Assembly: GCF_041381155.1 (NCBI RefSeq)
Contig: NC_091146.1
Location: 32,847,328-32,911,327, forward strand
Source of the DNA: Argopecten irradians
Taxonomy: Eukaryota; Mollusca; Bivalvia; Pectinida; Pectinidae
DNA length: 64,000 bases
Reading direction: 5' to 3'
In this document: positions 31,280 to 42,338 of the stretch, piece after piece
Position numbering within the stretch: the stretch's first letter is position 1
How the letters are laid out: each line of letters opens with the position of its first letter
The notes under the pieces: generated by a model
What the model saw: only the letters and a program-made list of their open reading frames with translations
The model's database searches: none
What the model was told of the DNA's origin: nothing
Translations under genes and position numbers: made by a program

Positions 31280-32166
31280 ATTCAGTATCTTATAGATTTT
31301 AGAAACGTACCTGAAAATAATATTCAATTCAGTATCTTATAGATTTTAGAAATGTATCTGAAAATAATATTCAATTCAGTATCTTATAGATTTTAGAAAC
31401 GTACCTGAAAATAATATTCAATTCAGTATCTTATAGATTTTAGAAATGTATCTGAAAATAATATTCAATTCAGTATCTTATAGATTTTAGAAACGTACCT
31501 GAAAATAATATTCAATTCAGTATCTTATTAGATTTTAGAAATGTATCTGAAAATAATATTCAATTCAGTATCTTATAGATTTTAGAAACGTACCTGAAAA
31601 ATAATATTCAATTCAGTATCTTATAGATTTAGAATATGTATCTGTACCTGAAAATAATATTCAATTCAGTATCTTATAGATTTTAGAAACGTACCTGAAA
31701 ATAATATTCAATTCAGTATCTTATAGATTTTAGAAATGTATCTGAAAATAATATTCAATTCAGTATCTTATAGATTCTAGAAATGGACCTGAAAATAATA
31801 TTCAATTCAGTATCTTATAGATTTCAGAAACGTACCTGAAAATAATATTCAATTCAGTATCTTATAGATTTTAGAAATGTATCTGAAAATAATATTCAAT
31901 TCAGTATCTTATAGATTTTAGAAACGCACCTGAAAATAATATTCAATTCAGTATCTTATAGATTTTAGAAACGTACCTGAAAATAATATTCAATTCAGTA
32001 TCTTATAAGATTTCAGAAACGTACCTGAAAATAATATTCAATTCAGTATTTTATAGATTTTAGAAACGAACCTGAAAATAATATTCAATTCAGTATCTTT
32101 ATAGATTTTAGAAACGTACCTGAAAATAATATTCAATTCAGTATCTTATAGATTTTAGAAACGTAC
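31280..32166 (-). repeat. 47-bp tandem array beginning exactly at a 5' splice site
   Basis: Nineteen units of about 47 bp. On the minus strand each unit reads ATTATTTTCAG, then GTACGTTTC in about ten units or ATACATTTC and other variants in the rest, followed by TAAAATCTATAAGATACTG. The first unit on the minus strand supplies the donor of the 32,167-33,080 exon. The two sequence variants alternate through much of the array, a sign of a former 94-bp higher-order unit. Confidence 0.85.
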
Positions 32167-33080
32167 CTGATCTTCCATCATGTCCTCCGTGTCGTCGGGG
32201 GAACTCAGCCTGGGCCGAGTATTTAGCAGCCTCTTGTGCTGCCTGTTGCATGGAATGAGAGAGATCATCCGACTGACTACCACCCTCCGATTTCTCGCCT
32301 CTGTCTGTCCCGGAGTCGTCCAGCGAATCTATATCCATGTCGTCGCCACTGTCTGCTGAAATGCTCTCCACCCCGGACAACGCTAATTTTACCTCCTCCT
32401 TTTCCGGTTCTTCCGCGCCAGATTGATTGTCCTCTTCGTCGTCCATGGAGTCTGCCATCTTGTCCAGACCACTACTGATTTTCTCAAGGTCTGCACTGAT
32501 ATTGTTCACCCCAGAAGCACTATTATTATTAGCGGAAATGCTTGACAACGAGGATGGCTGTTCCGTTTGCCTCCCACTGCCAGACAATCCTGGTAAACGT
32601 TTGTGAATTATCCTGGTAATGTTTGTGAATTGGATCTACTCACAACAATAGGACCATCTAAACCTGGAATTTGCTGATCCGAACCTCCCCAGCTGAATGA
32701 GAATCCAGTCTGGGTTGTCTCCCCTAGTCCAACAGTGAAACCTAGCCCCTGTGGTGCCTGCTGTTCCGTTTCACTCCCTCCTACAGCATCGCCCTGTATT
32801 GCAGGCCAATCTGTTTGCCCCCCCCCCCCCCCTCTACCATCTAATGACGGCTCTTCCACAGTATTATTTGTCTGTATATGGCTGTTATTTTGAGGATTGT
32901 CATTAGATTGTGCTACAGAGTCATTTTGAGTTGTCTCCCCTACACCGTTATCACTGAGTCTGCTGTTGAGATCAGCTGAATTGTTTATCTGTTCCGAGTC
33001 GCCGTTTCCTTCCACGTTAATCTTGTCGTCCTCGTCGACAGGAACCATGGTCGGGAGAGCAGGAAGAGAATCAGTGTTAT
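32167..33080 (-). CDS. large acidic, low-complexity exon of an unidentified gene
   Basis: The acceptor TTTAATATAG lies before 33,080 and the donor CAG|GTACGT after 32,167. The product is rich in Asp, Glu, Ser, Asn and Gln, with blocks such as MDDEEDNQSGAEEPEKEEVK and DSGDDMDIDSLDDSG, and a poly-Gly run from a C homopolymer near 32,820. It looks disordered and I recognise no domain. The phase is 1 at both ends. The exon is 914 nt, not divisible by three, because a 23-bp near-tandem duplication near 32,600-32,625 shifts the frame; without it the exon would be 891 nt and open throughout. This could be a sequence error, a damaged allele or a real mutation. It joins in phase to the exon at 34,161-34,247. 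Confidence 0.6.
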
Positions 33081-33906
33081 CTATATTAAAATGAAAACAA
33101 AAATTTAAGTAACATCAACACTGCAATCTTTTTGAAGGATCTAGTATGATTCTTAATCCATAGAGTTAACAGGAAGCCCATTGGCCTTAACAGATACAGA
33201 ACTAAATATTGGCCCCCTCAGACCTTGCAGTCGGTCAGTGATTTTATAAATGTGACTTTTTAATCTATGAAGAGTATGTGGTTCCATCCAATCTGAGAAT
33301 TCAGAAGAAGATTTTTTCACTTTGTCTCAGATGACCTAAAAAGCTAACAGCATGTTGAGATTGGAACTCCTTTAAAGTAACACTTCATCTCGTCACCTTG
33401 CCTCTCAATCGGTATCCATCAATCGGCATCCATATCCACAACAAGTGCCCCACTCTTTACTCAACTTGTTAAAAAGGTTTGAAAGCTTGTATAAAACATA
33501 GCCACTGTAAGCCAATGGCTTAGTTATACTCCTTCCCCTTATTTGAAACCATAGCAACCAAATGTGCCTCCATTTTGTTTCTATGGTAACTGATATTGAA
33601 GTACATGACATGTCAAATTAATTACAGATGTCCATGTTATAACAATTGTTTTAACAAAGTTGATCCAAACACTAACAGGTTATTGACCATTTTACAAGAC
33701 TTATGTAAAGAGACATATGGCATCCAAAATTATAGCTTAAGTAAAATATCTAAACTTGGCCAATAAACATTGTTTTATCAAAACTAAACCAGTAATTAAG
33801 GAGTAATCTGGAAATATTTTTTTTGTAGAGACAAGACAGGTGAATCAACATGTTGATTCCAGTATCCCCACCAAACTTTATTTGGGATAGTTTTGCTTGA
33901 CTTGAT

Positions 33907-34086
33907 AGTATTTGCATATTACAGAGGTAGCTGCTCTTGTCGGTAGGTATTAATTGTGACGTCATGTGTTTGCGTGCGTTACATCATATTTTTGTGTGTG
34001 AAAACTATGTGAATTTCGCAAAAAAAAATAAAAAAAAATGGATACCTACTCACAAGGGGGACAACTCTGTAACATGCAAAGACGGG
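33907..34086. repeat. palindromic MITE, same family, copy 3
   Basis: TATTTGCATATTACAGAGGT on the left and GACAACTCTGTAACATGCAA on the right. An extra half copy of the right arm follows at 34,103-34,137. Lies in an intron of the minus-strand gene. Confidence 0.65.
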
Positions 34087-34160
34087 ATACATAATTTATC
34101 AAAGGGAGGTAACTCTTTAATATGCAAAGACAGAATACGTAATTTACCAAAGTGTCATAC

Positions 34161-34247
34161 CTATAGGTTGTGAGATTTCATTTTCCTTGTTTTCACGTTC
34201 TTTCATCACTTCCACCTGTTTATGATGGTGTCGTCTGTGTCCGGAAT
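34161..34247 (-). CDS. exon of the same unidentified gene (His/Lys-rich)
   Basis: 87 nt, phase 1 to phase 1. The acceptor is CGCCCAAAG (weak) and the donor CCTATAG|GTATGA. It reads SGHRRHHHKQVEVMKEREN... and ends QPI. The split codon joins the next exon as D-NTDSLPALPTMVP, in frame. The basic, helical-looking segment is consistent with a charged linker. The exon upstream of it in the transcript (phase 0 to 1) was not found. Confidence 0.5.
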
Positions 34248-34420
34248 CTTTGGGCGTTGTATGTGATCAAAAAAAATACAGAAAATTATCTTTCCCGTGG
34301 AATTATCATAAACTACATCAGATTTATAGGCAGACACAACTATGAAGTACTGTAACCCAACTTATTTTCTCACGCGATTTACTTTTGCATATTTTACAAA
34401 AATGTGAATTTCACAAACGG

Positions 34421-34632
34421 ACTTATTCATGTACCACGTGATACCTGATAACGTTTGTGGTAGACTGTTGTTTCTTTTGGTGATGGAACGATGTTAAAAT
34501 TTGATATCCTACGCTAATGTAGTTTCAGTGGAAATATTACAAAGACTTATGTTCCATCATGATCACCACTGGATACTAATTCGAGTCCCGCACAAACGTT
34601 ATCAGGTATCACATGGTACATGAATTAGTCTC
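34421..34632. repeat. inverted-repeat element (MITE-like)
   Basis: CATGTACCACGTGATACCTG and ATAACGTTTGTG on the left face CACAAACGTTAT and CAGGTATCACATGGTACATG on the right, arms about 36 bp, body 210 bp. It lies within an intron of the minus-strand gene. Confidence 0.6.
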
Positions 34633-35124
34633 ATTGACGTAAATACGAGTTTATCTCCACGATCGTATATATATATACCTTTCTTGTAGGTATAGGGATA
34701 TTAAATTATTTAATTCCACCAACCTGTTATGACATAAAAATCGTAAAATTTGGTAGCTGCAAATAAAAGTTGGTTAACAGTACAGTACTAGTAACAGTCA
34801 GTTAAGGATGGCCTCCCCTATATGTTTTGTGCGTGTGAAAGTTTTCGGAGGCTGCGGTAAATTAGTATTGTGTCTCCTTGTGATAGTGGAACTCTTGTTA
34901 TTTATAGTGCTGTCTCACTAAATCAAGCTGCCCAAGACACAGAACATCACACCTCACCTGGCCACATTATAATGATAACAAAACAGACGTGTCAAAAATG
35001 TGATTCAACAATATTCAGTTAATTCATTAACTACAAGCTTTGATAAGAATAAATCCTGATGAAAATAATATTTGTTGTTCATGACTTTATGAATGACGTT
35101 TACATAGAACGATCCTATACTTAC

Positions 35125-35229
35125 CGGAGTTCCCATTTCAACATCTCCAGCCAGGAAGAAGCCTTTGAACTTATGATAAATAAGTTCTGTCTTTTTCCGT
35201 ATTCTGTCACTACCCTTAAATTTTCTGAT
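35125..35229 (-). CDS. exon of the same unidentified gene
   Basis: 105 nt, phase 0 to 0, between the strong acceptor TTTTTTCTTTAG and the donor CCG|GTAAGT. It gives 35 residues, IRKFKGSDRIRKKTELIY and then HKFKGFFLAGDVEMGTP. It follows in phase from the exon at 36,055-36,125. No family recognised. Confidence 0.5.
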
Positions 35230-35829
35230 CTAAAGAAAAAAGCAAATTCAAGAATTAATATCTAAAACTATCAAAAACTAGTTTCTGGTTTAAAAACAGT
35301 AAACGGTGAAGCTAGAGCATAGAATATAATCATCAATGTTATTTTCTTTTATTCTCCTAAAGATCAAGAATTTGTTAAATCATATTAACATCATAATATC
35401 AGGGTCTAATATTATTTATTATTATCTCGTTAACCCCCAAAATTATATTTGTACTCTTTTGATTCAAAGTCTGGAACAGTTCAGATCAGTTTCTGAGGTA
35501 CTTTTTTATTTTGTCCATTTACAGTATACGCAGCGGTACAAAAAAGACCATTTATAACATAGATATTACTGCATATGTTCTTATTTTGCACTAATTCCAT
35601 TTTCATGCTTTTCGGGCAGTCTGTACAGGACTAAGTTTTGACAAAGGGAATTTCCAGTATTGAAACTCTTTATAACCACACTAATAGATCATAATCAAAT
35701 TTTCTTTTTTTATTTTGTTAAATTTGACTGTGCTAAAATAAGTACATTTACAGTAAATGGCCTCCATAAAATAACATACAATCATCACAATTTGAGAGTT
35801 TATGCAATTATGAATGATAAAGGCTGTAG

Positions 35830-36023
35830 ATATCAATATATTTTGCATTTAAATATTACAGAGTTATCTGCCCTTGCGAATAGGTATTGATTGTGATCTC
35901 ATGTGTTTGCAAGCGTAACATAATACTTTTTGAAGAAAACAATGTGAATTATGCTCACATATTAATGCATCACAATGGGTAACTACTCACAAGGGAGGTA
36001 ATTCTGTAATATACAAAGACGGA
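35830..36023. repeat. palindromic MITE, same family, copy 4
   Basis: AATATTACAGAGTTATCTGC on the left and AAGGGAGGTAATTCTGTAAT on the right. It ends 31 bases from the exon at 36,055-36,125, close to that exon's 5' splice site. Confidence 0.6.
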
Positions 36024-36054
36024 AAAGCCCTTGAGCCGATAAATAAAACCTTAC

Positions 36055-36125
36055 CACAGAATCTTTCTGCACACACTTTTTGATTTCCTTGTCCATCGCT
36101 ACAAGTATGGACTTGGTTTGAATGA
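36055..36125 (-). CDS. exon of the same unidentified gene
   Basis: 71 nt, phase 1 to 0, acceptor TATTGTTTTCAG and donor GTG|GTAAGG. It reads IQTKSILVAMDKEIKKC and VQKDSV and joins in frame to the exon at 35,125-35,229. Lacks any recognisable motif. Confidence 0.5.
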
Positions 36126-36249
36126 CTGAAAACAATATTTATATAATTGTTCTTAAAATAATGAATCACAGATTGCACTGTATATACAGTTATTATCATG
36201 TGTTTTTTGACTTAAAACAAAAAAATTCAAACTGTAATTTTAACGAATC

Positions 36250-36728
36250 CAATTTTCATGATTCTGCCATCAGAACATATATTGTATATATGTATATGTC
36301 AATTTTCATGATTCTGCCATCACAACATATATTGTATACATGTATATGTCAATTTTCATAATCCTGCCATCAGAACGTATATTGTATACATGTATATGTC
36401 AATTTTCATGATTCTGCCATCAGAGCATATATTGTATACATGTATATGTCAATTTTCATGATTCTGCCATCAGAACGTATATTGTATACATGTATATGTC
36501 AATTTTCATGATTCTGCCATCAGAGCATATATTGTATACATGTATTATGTCAATTATCATGAATCTGCCATCAGAATATATATTGTATACATGTATATGT
36601 CAATTTTCATGATTCTGCCATCAGAACGTATATTGTATACATGTATATGTCAATTTTCATGATCCTGCCATCAGAGCATATATTGTATACATGTATATGT
36701 CAATTTTCATGATCCTGCCATCAGAGCA
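36250..36728. repeat. 50-bp tandem array
   Basis: About 9.5 copies of a 50-bp unit containing AATTTTCATGATTCTGCCAT and CATATATTGTATACATGTAT. It lies upstream of the exon at 36,055-36,125 on the minus strand, probably in an intron. Confidence 0.8.
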
Positions 36729-37954
36729 TGGCCCCCAAAATCCGTCAAATTTTCAAAACCGTTATTGAATGATTACATTGATGCATTTGACATATTTAGT
36801 ACATCCCTGTTTCAACTGTAATGAGCGTTTTCTAAATTAGCAGCTGTAGTTGCCATGGGAACCATCCAAAAAAATTAGGGTCAATTTTCACTACGTTTAT
36901 GAAATGGGTTACATTACAAGTTTAACATTATTATGAATGACTATAAGAAACCTTATGTACTTAAAGTTGATTAGAATATGATAGATGGCTGTGAAATGAT
37001 ACTATCGGATATGGTTAATGATACGGCGGGGAAACCATTGACTAACTGTCGGTGCCTGACAACTGCGCCACATGCGTTTCGAACTCACGATCTAGAGGTC
37101 TAGGGCCAATGGTAATATGTTGGGACAATTACTATGCCGTCTTTGGGTATGAAGGAGTAGAGATAAAAGCGATCAATTAGAAAAAAATATGTCAAATCTC
37201 ATAGGATAAAAATCGCTACTAATGGCTGATGGTCCTATTGCTTTGATGGCGTACTTCTGGATGACGATGGATGAACAACTAGTCTTGTAATCATTCAAAA
37301 AGGATGCATAGTCACAAGCTATGCATACATGGTGAGTCATCTGGCCAAAAAAATATGTCTGTTTAGTGGTAACATTTGAAAAAAAAAATAGTGTCGGTAG
37401 GTAGGGAGTATCTTTTTATAAGTGTCTTTCACTCTGAAATAATGGCCGGAACCGGAGTGTGAGATCGAAATCCCGACTTTTATTTATTTTTTTTGTAGAA
37501 AAGTGGGAAAAAAAACAAGGTCGGGGGTAAAATATTGGGGTCGGTCAGGTAACTCTAAACAGCCATTTTTTTTGGCCTCATCACCCTATTTATGTCATAC
37601 TTGATATCAATTAACTTCTAATTTCCTACAGAAATTGCCACCTAACCTAATCTTATAAGTTATAATTATATTAATATTACTTAGATTCAAGTCCATCTTT
37701 GATACTCCAGGGATCACCCACCCCTTTTCCGATCCACTTACGATCTCTACACACCCAACCCCCCTGAATGAACTATCTCATGGTAGAACTGAAGGCAGCG
37801 TAGACAAAATCATCTATGACTCAATCACAGGCCAGCGAAAAAATTCTTTGAAGACTACAGAGAGAGAGAGAGCGACGCCCAACTTCAAAGCCACACAATC
37901 AACCACAGTGTACCAGTATACGGCTCTTTTGATGTGAATCAAAGACTTAATTAC

Positions 37955-38063
37955 CTGTTCTGTTCTGTTGTCTCCAGTTTTACTATGAGATAGTCCAGGG
38001 TTGTAGAGATCGAAAGTGATCGGAACCCTCGAGTATAGCACTTTACCAACGACATAAGTTCCA
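37955..38063 (-). CDS. exon-like block, probably the same minus-strand gene
   Basis: 109 nt, phase 2 to 0, acceptor TTTTTTAATAG and donor CAG|GTAATT. It reads GTYVVGKVLYSRVPITF and DLYNPGLSHSKTGDNRTEQ. The frame is open and protein-like. No direct in-phase junction with the exon at 36,055-36,125 exists, so at least one exon between them is missing from this description. Confidence 0.4.
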
Positions 38064-38215
38064 CTATTAAAAAATTGGAATTACAACACGATCCTGCAGT
38101 ATCCCAAAATCGAAGTTCACACAACACACCTTACACAATATGGACCGTCCTTAATGACCCTGGATGTTAAAAGTCAACAAACCAACTAATAAACAGAACA
38201 AAACAGACAACTTAC

Positions 38216-38273
38216 GGTCGTGTCCAAAATGAGCCAGAAATGGTTTGTAAGTACATGTCAAGATATATAATGT
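38216..38273 (-). CDS. tentative small exon upstream, minus strand
   Basis: 58 nt, phase 1 to 2, acceptor CCATTTAG and donor ACC|GTAAGT. It reads IIYLDMYLQTISGSFWTR and would join in phase to GTYVVGKV of the next exon with a split Pro codon. Support is splice-site and phase agreement only. Confidence 0.28.
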
Positions 38274-38839
38274 CTAAATGGACTTCCGGATTACAGCTGA
38301 GTTTTAAAAAGTTGAGTTTCGGTCAACAGATTATTCGTTTTATTAAGCGAATGGACAGAATCAACCATTTTGTCTATGTTGCACGTTATTTCGTTACTAA
38401 TTCGATTATCCTCTGTTAAAGTTGTATTTCTTGTAATTTCACTGAAACGATATGTCGTTTTAACATTTGATATTTGAACATGGACATGTATCTTGATGAT
38501 TTAGCTCCCCAAAACCATATGTCAGCCTATAAGAGAGCCGAAATCTAGGGATAATATATTCCTGGTTTTGAACAAAACGCCTTCAATCATCGCCATGTTC
38601 AGTACCTTCGGGTTTTGTCGGAATTCCGAATCGTATCACGTGACTGACGTCCACACGTCCTGCACGTGGTGATCCAGGTAACTAGCGTAAGCACACATGT
38701 GTTTGTTTACGTTTTCCTTCTGGCTAATATGAGCAATCGTGCTGGTATATGTCCACAGAGCGAGTATTTGAAGCATCTAATTCACACATAGCCGTAATTC
38801 AATATTGTGTGTATCAAATATTGTAATGTGCTAGCATTA

Positions 38840-39480
38840 TTTTCTTTGTGGATCCAGTCTGCTGAGGTCGACCACATGTTTTGTTTACGAAAAAAATAGT
38901 TGACATTTCTCTTGGTTTCACAACTCTCGTGTTACTTCGAGATTGTCGCGACGATGTTCGGAAGAATTCGGAATTATTCGGCCTCTTTCGAGCCTATTTT
39001 TCACGTGTACACGTTAAAAAGATTTTTTACTTTTATGATTAAAAATACTTCAAGAGCTGCAACTTTATAAAAAGTGGTAAAATTAGAAAGTTTAAACTTC
39101 GAAGAGACGGAGAAAAATGTGTATAGCCCTTATACAGTTTTCAATATGACAAAAAGAGCGAAAGTGATAGACCATACAACTTTAAGCCACCGCCATAAGA
39201 TAGTGGTCTATATTCTAATCACCTTTCGTCCGTGGTCCATCTTCCGTCCAAATTAACGATTCTTGTTACTGCTATATCTCCGAATGTACTGAAGGGATCT
39301 GTCTAAAATTCCAACTACGGTCCCAGGGGAATATTCATAAGGAATTTGAGAAAGATCCCTTTAGCGCTTCCTGAGAAATAGTGATAACCAAATTAAAATT
39401 GTTGACGGACGGACGGACGGACGTACGAAAGGCGATTTGAATAGTCCACGTCCACCATCTGATCAATGATGGTGCGCTAT
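38840..39480. repeat. dispersed repeat (inverted copy of 2,600-2,890) with adjoining 54,455-type fragment
   Basis: GATCCAGTCTGCTGAGGTCG and GATTGTCGCGACGATGTTCG are inverted relative to the copy near 2,800. From about 39,250, TTCTTGTTACTGCTATATCT and a GGACGGACGGACGG run relate to the element at 54,455-55,575. Noncoding. Confidence 0.55.
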
Positions 39481-39939
39481 AAAAACATACCGAGGACGAG
39501 TTCTATTCACTGTGTCAATAATGTAAATAAAAAAAGGTTACTATGTGTAATGTGATCATAAAACTTCCCTAAATTGGTTACAAAATATTTCAATCGATTA
39601 GTATTGTGTGACCTGGATTGATGGACGTTGTGTGAAATGTCCGATATACGTGTAACTTGACCACCACAATGTATTCATTAACAGACATTGATATGGCTGT
39701 GCTTATGTACTTATCTATATTGATTCCCATAATGCGTCATCGACCATCATTTTCAATTCCTTTGTTATGGAAGGATAGACAAACATTCTTTGTTTTGCAT
39801 CGTATACAATCATCTTCCTTTGATGTCAGGTATTGGTCACACGCAACATCTCGGAGTAATTTCCGGCAATCTTCGTAAATATATCACATTTCAGAAGATT
39901 GTGGGAAATTTTCCGAGGTGATCCGATTTGTATTTGTCG

Positions 39940-40365
39940 GTATTTGTTTGTTTGATTATTTCAACGTCCTATTAACTGCTTAGGTCATGTAAGGACGGCC
40001 TCCCATGTATGCAGTGTGTAGCGTGTGTGAGGTGCGTGTTTTAGGAGACTGCGGTATGTTCGTGTTGTGTCTTCTTGTAAAGTGGAACTGTTGCCCTTTT
40101 TATAGTGCTATATCACTGAAGCATGCCGCCGAAGACACCAAGCAACACATCCCACCCGGTCACATTATACTGACAACGGGCGAACCAGTCGTCCCACTCC
40201 TTCTTTGCTGAGCGCTAAGCAGGAGCAGAAACTACCACTATTATAGACTTTGGTGTTTCCTGGCCAGGGGACAGAACCCAGATCCTTCCTCACAGGGGCG
40301 AACGCTCAACTCAAGGCTAAAAGTGTAAAGCGCACGGTTACCAAAGCGCACATAACGTGACAGTG
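39940..40365. repeat. bivalve-type dispersed repeat, most complete copy
   Basis: Begins TTCAACGTCCTATTAACTGC, includes AAGGACGGCCTCCCATGTAT, TTGTGTCTTCTTGTAAAGTG, TGAAGCATGCCGCCGAAGAC and AACCAGTCGTCCCACTCC, and ends near GCGCACGGTTACC. Pieces of it are scattered at 1,380-1,700, 18,330-18,490, 19,640-19,740, 27,170-27,290, 27,900-27,980, 29,970-30,080, 30,620-30,730, 34,800-34,970 and 60,650-61,100. I recall this family from scallop sequence. Confidence 0.6.
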
Positions 40366-40714
40366 CATTACGATATGTATTAGTTTACATATTCAATCAA
40401 AAGTGTTTCATATAAAAAAGATTTTAAATAAATAAAAATAAAAAAACACACATTTTTAAATAGTTATATTACATGCAGTAATAAGGCCTTTTCATTACCG
40501 GTATTTCATTACTGAACTTTATTAGTACTAATATTAGTATTAGTTTTCACTATCAGTAAAACACAGCTACAAGTTCTCGCTACTAAATTTCAGTCCATTT
40601 TCTAGTTTCTATAGGTAATGTTCGAAGTTCTGAATTTTATGAGTATTCGCCTATCTGTTGGCTTCAAGAAGGGGAGGTTCGGTAAGCCAGTACGAATGCT
40701 GATCCACAAAAGTT

Positions 40715-42106
40715 TCACACCAACAATGCAATGAATAAAAAGATGGTAGATACGATATAAATACAAAATGTAACTAGAAACATAGCATTGTCTATTATTG
40801 CAATACCCCAGTTTAGTTTTGTAGTCTTCCCAGCAGCCTCGTCAAAGTTCTGTCTCCTTGTCAACGAAAACAACTTTGGTGTCGATGGAGCATTGTTCTG
40901 TATGTCGTCCTTACGAAAATTGTTGCCATGGATATTCGATGACATATGAAGGCCTGTCTGTTGTCCTTGACAACTATCAATGCTGTAATTTTCACCTACT
41001 GCAGTAGCATCCTTGCTTCCATCTTGGTTTCCATGGCAACACAGCGGTAAACACAAACGCTTGACAACAACCTTTGAAAACAAGGCCCTTTTTACGTCGT
41101 TTTTATCATTTTCGGTGAAAGGAAAGCTATTCGAGTCGTGATCCTCGGCTTTCTCTTTGTCCTTCAATCTCCATATTATAATTGTAGTGATGATTGCAAC
41201 AACACTCATCCCCAGCTGAACTAAGAGGTAGATCGACAGATAAGCAATGGACGTAGACATTTCTGGCATCGTGTTATCAAAGACTGTCATAAACACAGTG
41301 AAAGACAAAAGTACAGAGATACATAACGTAATTTTCTCTCCAGAATTGGCCGGGAGTAGAAACACAAGCGTGTTCATAAATGCCAGCATGATTATAGGAA
41401 GAAGCTTACTTACTACCGGATGTAGAGGGCGGCGTTTTAGATAGATGCTGTACTTGATCATTGAGACGTTATATGTTGGATCAACGTGAGATTTGACTTG
41501 TGTGCCCGTCATCAACCATTCTCCGTTATCTGTTAATTGTGTAGTATCGAAACCATTGTTCTCCTCATTAACCACTAAACGCTGTGTCCATGCAGTATTC
41601 TGCCACGCGGTGACACGAAAATCACACGTCTGTTCGTCAAAGGGATACTTCTGGATATTAATGGTGCATTTGATAACATACTCGTTGCCTGGCAACCACA
41701 TGATTATGCCGTTTTGGAACAGAAGCACGTGCTTTCCGTCAGTAAGAGTTTGCGGATCTTGTACTGATTCCAGGATACTCATATCCGGATGCCATACACG
41801 TTCTCGTGGTATCAAAAGACTCTCAGTATCCTTTGACAGAATTAAGAACTCGTCCACCCATGACAAATAAAACCAGCCAAAGAAAGTCATAGTTTGTAGC
41901 CTTTCGTTGACGTCATTGATGACCGTTAGATGGAAACTGGTATTAACTGCAACACTCTGTGTCAGATCTTTCCTTGGTTTGAACAGTGGTGAATAACCTT
42001 TAAATAAATCTTCCTCTTTGTCTTGATAAGATAAATTATTACTATATACCGTATGTATAACGGTTAACAAGAATATAAAACTAACGGAGTCCCGATAAAT
42101 GAGCAT
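40715..42106 (-). CDS. nicotinic acetylcholine receptor-like subunit, intronless, non-alpha type
   Basis: An uninterrupted 463-codon frame. It has a signal peptide (FIFLLTVIHTVYS near residues 10-22), then a ligand-binding domain with WVDEFL (loop D region), WHPDM (loop A) and a canonical Cys-loop, CTINIQKYPFDEQTC. M1 is about LLPIIMLAFMNTLVFLLP. M2 starts after GEKITLCISVLL, with Glu at the inner ring expected of cation channels. M3 follows, then a long cytoplasmic loop of about 120 residues and a C-terminal M4 (AMFLVTFCIYIVSTIFLF). The loop C region (around VDPTYNVSMIKY) has no vicinal Cys pair, so it is a non-alpha subunit by the usual rule. Family knowledge: bivalves carry large expansions of nAChR genes, some intronless and possibly retroposed. 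No degenerate poly(A) or target duplication was recognised. Its ligand is unproven. Confidence 0.88.
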   Translation of the reverse strand: MLIYRDSVSFIFLLTVIHTVYSNNLSYQDKEEDLFKGYSPLFKPRKDLTQSVAVNTSFHLTVINDVNERLQTMTFFGWFYLSWVDEFLILSKDTESLLIPRERVWHPDMSILESVQDPQTLTDGKHVLLFQNGIIMWLPGNEYVIKCTINIQKYPFDEQTCDFRVTAWQNTAWTQRLVVNEENNGFDTTQLTDNGEWLMTGTQVKSHVDPTYNVSMIKYSIYLKRRPLHPVVSKLLPIIMLAFMNTLVFLLPANSGEKITLCISVLLSFTVFMTVFDNTMPEMSTSIAYLSIYLLVQLGMSVVAIITTIIIWRLKDKEKAEDHDSNSFPFTENDKNDVKRALFSKVVVKRLCLPLCCHGNQDGSKDATAVGENYSIDSCQGQQTGLHMSSNIHGNNFRKDDIQNNAPSTPKLFSLTRRQNFDEAAGKTTKLNWGIAIIDNAMFLVTFCIYIVSTIFLFIALLV

Positions 42107-42338
42107 TTTGAAACGACGGTATTCTCGTTTGCGGTATTTATCCGTGCTGTGTAGTGTGTGTCTTCATATTCGAACGCGCCTCTGCTTGGAGTATTATTAG
42201 ATGTCTATTTCTCTATTTCAGTTGAAATTCCTGGACACTGTCATCATCAATTTATCAATTGTATATTTTTTTCGCTTGTTGTTTAAGTCTTTAAGCTCAG
42301 CAAGAATTCCTGAAATGTAAAGAGGGGATATGTTAATA

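Noticed and set aside
38231..38248. Plus-strand ATG followed by six codons and GTAAGT, like a first coding exon
   Set aside because: No downstream in-phase exon was found, and the minus-strand reading of the same place fits a neighbouring exon in phase.
41247..41870. Plus-strand open frames at 41,247-41,444 and 41,493-41,870
   Set aside because: Antisense shadows of the nicotinic-receptor-like gene.
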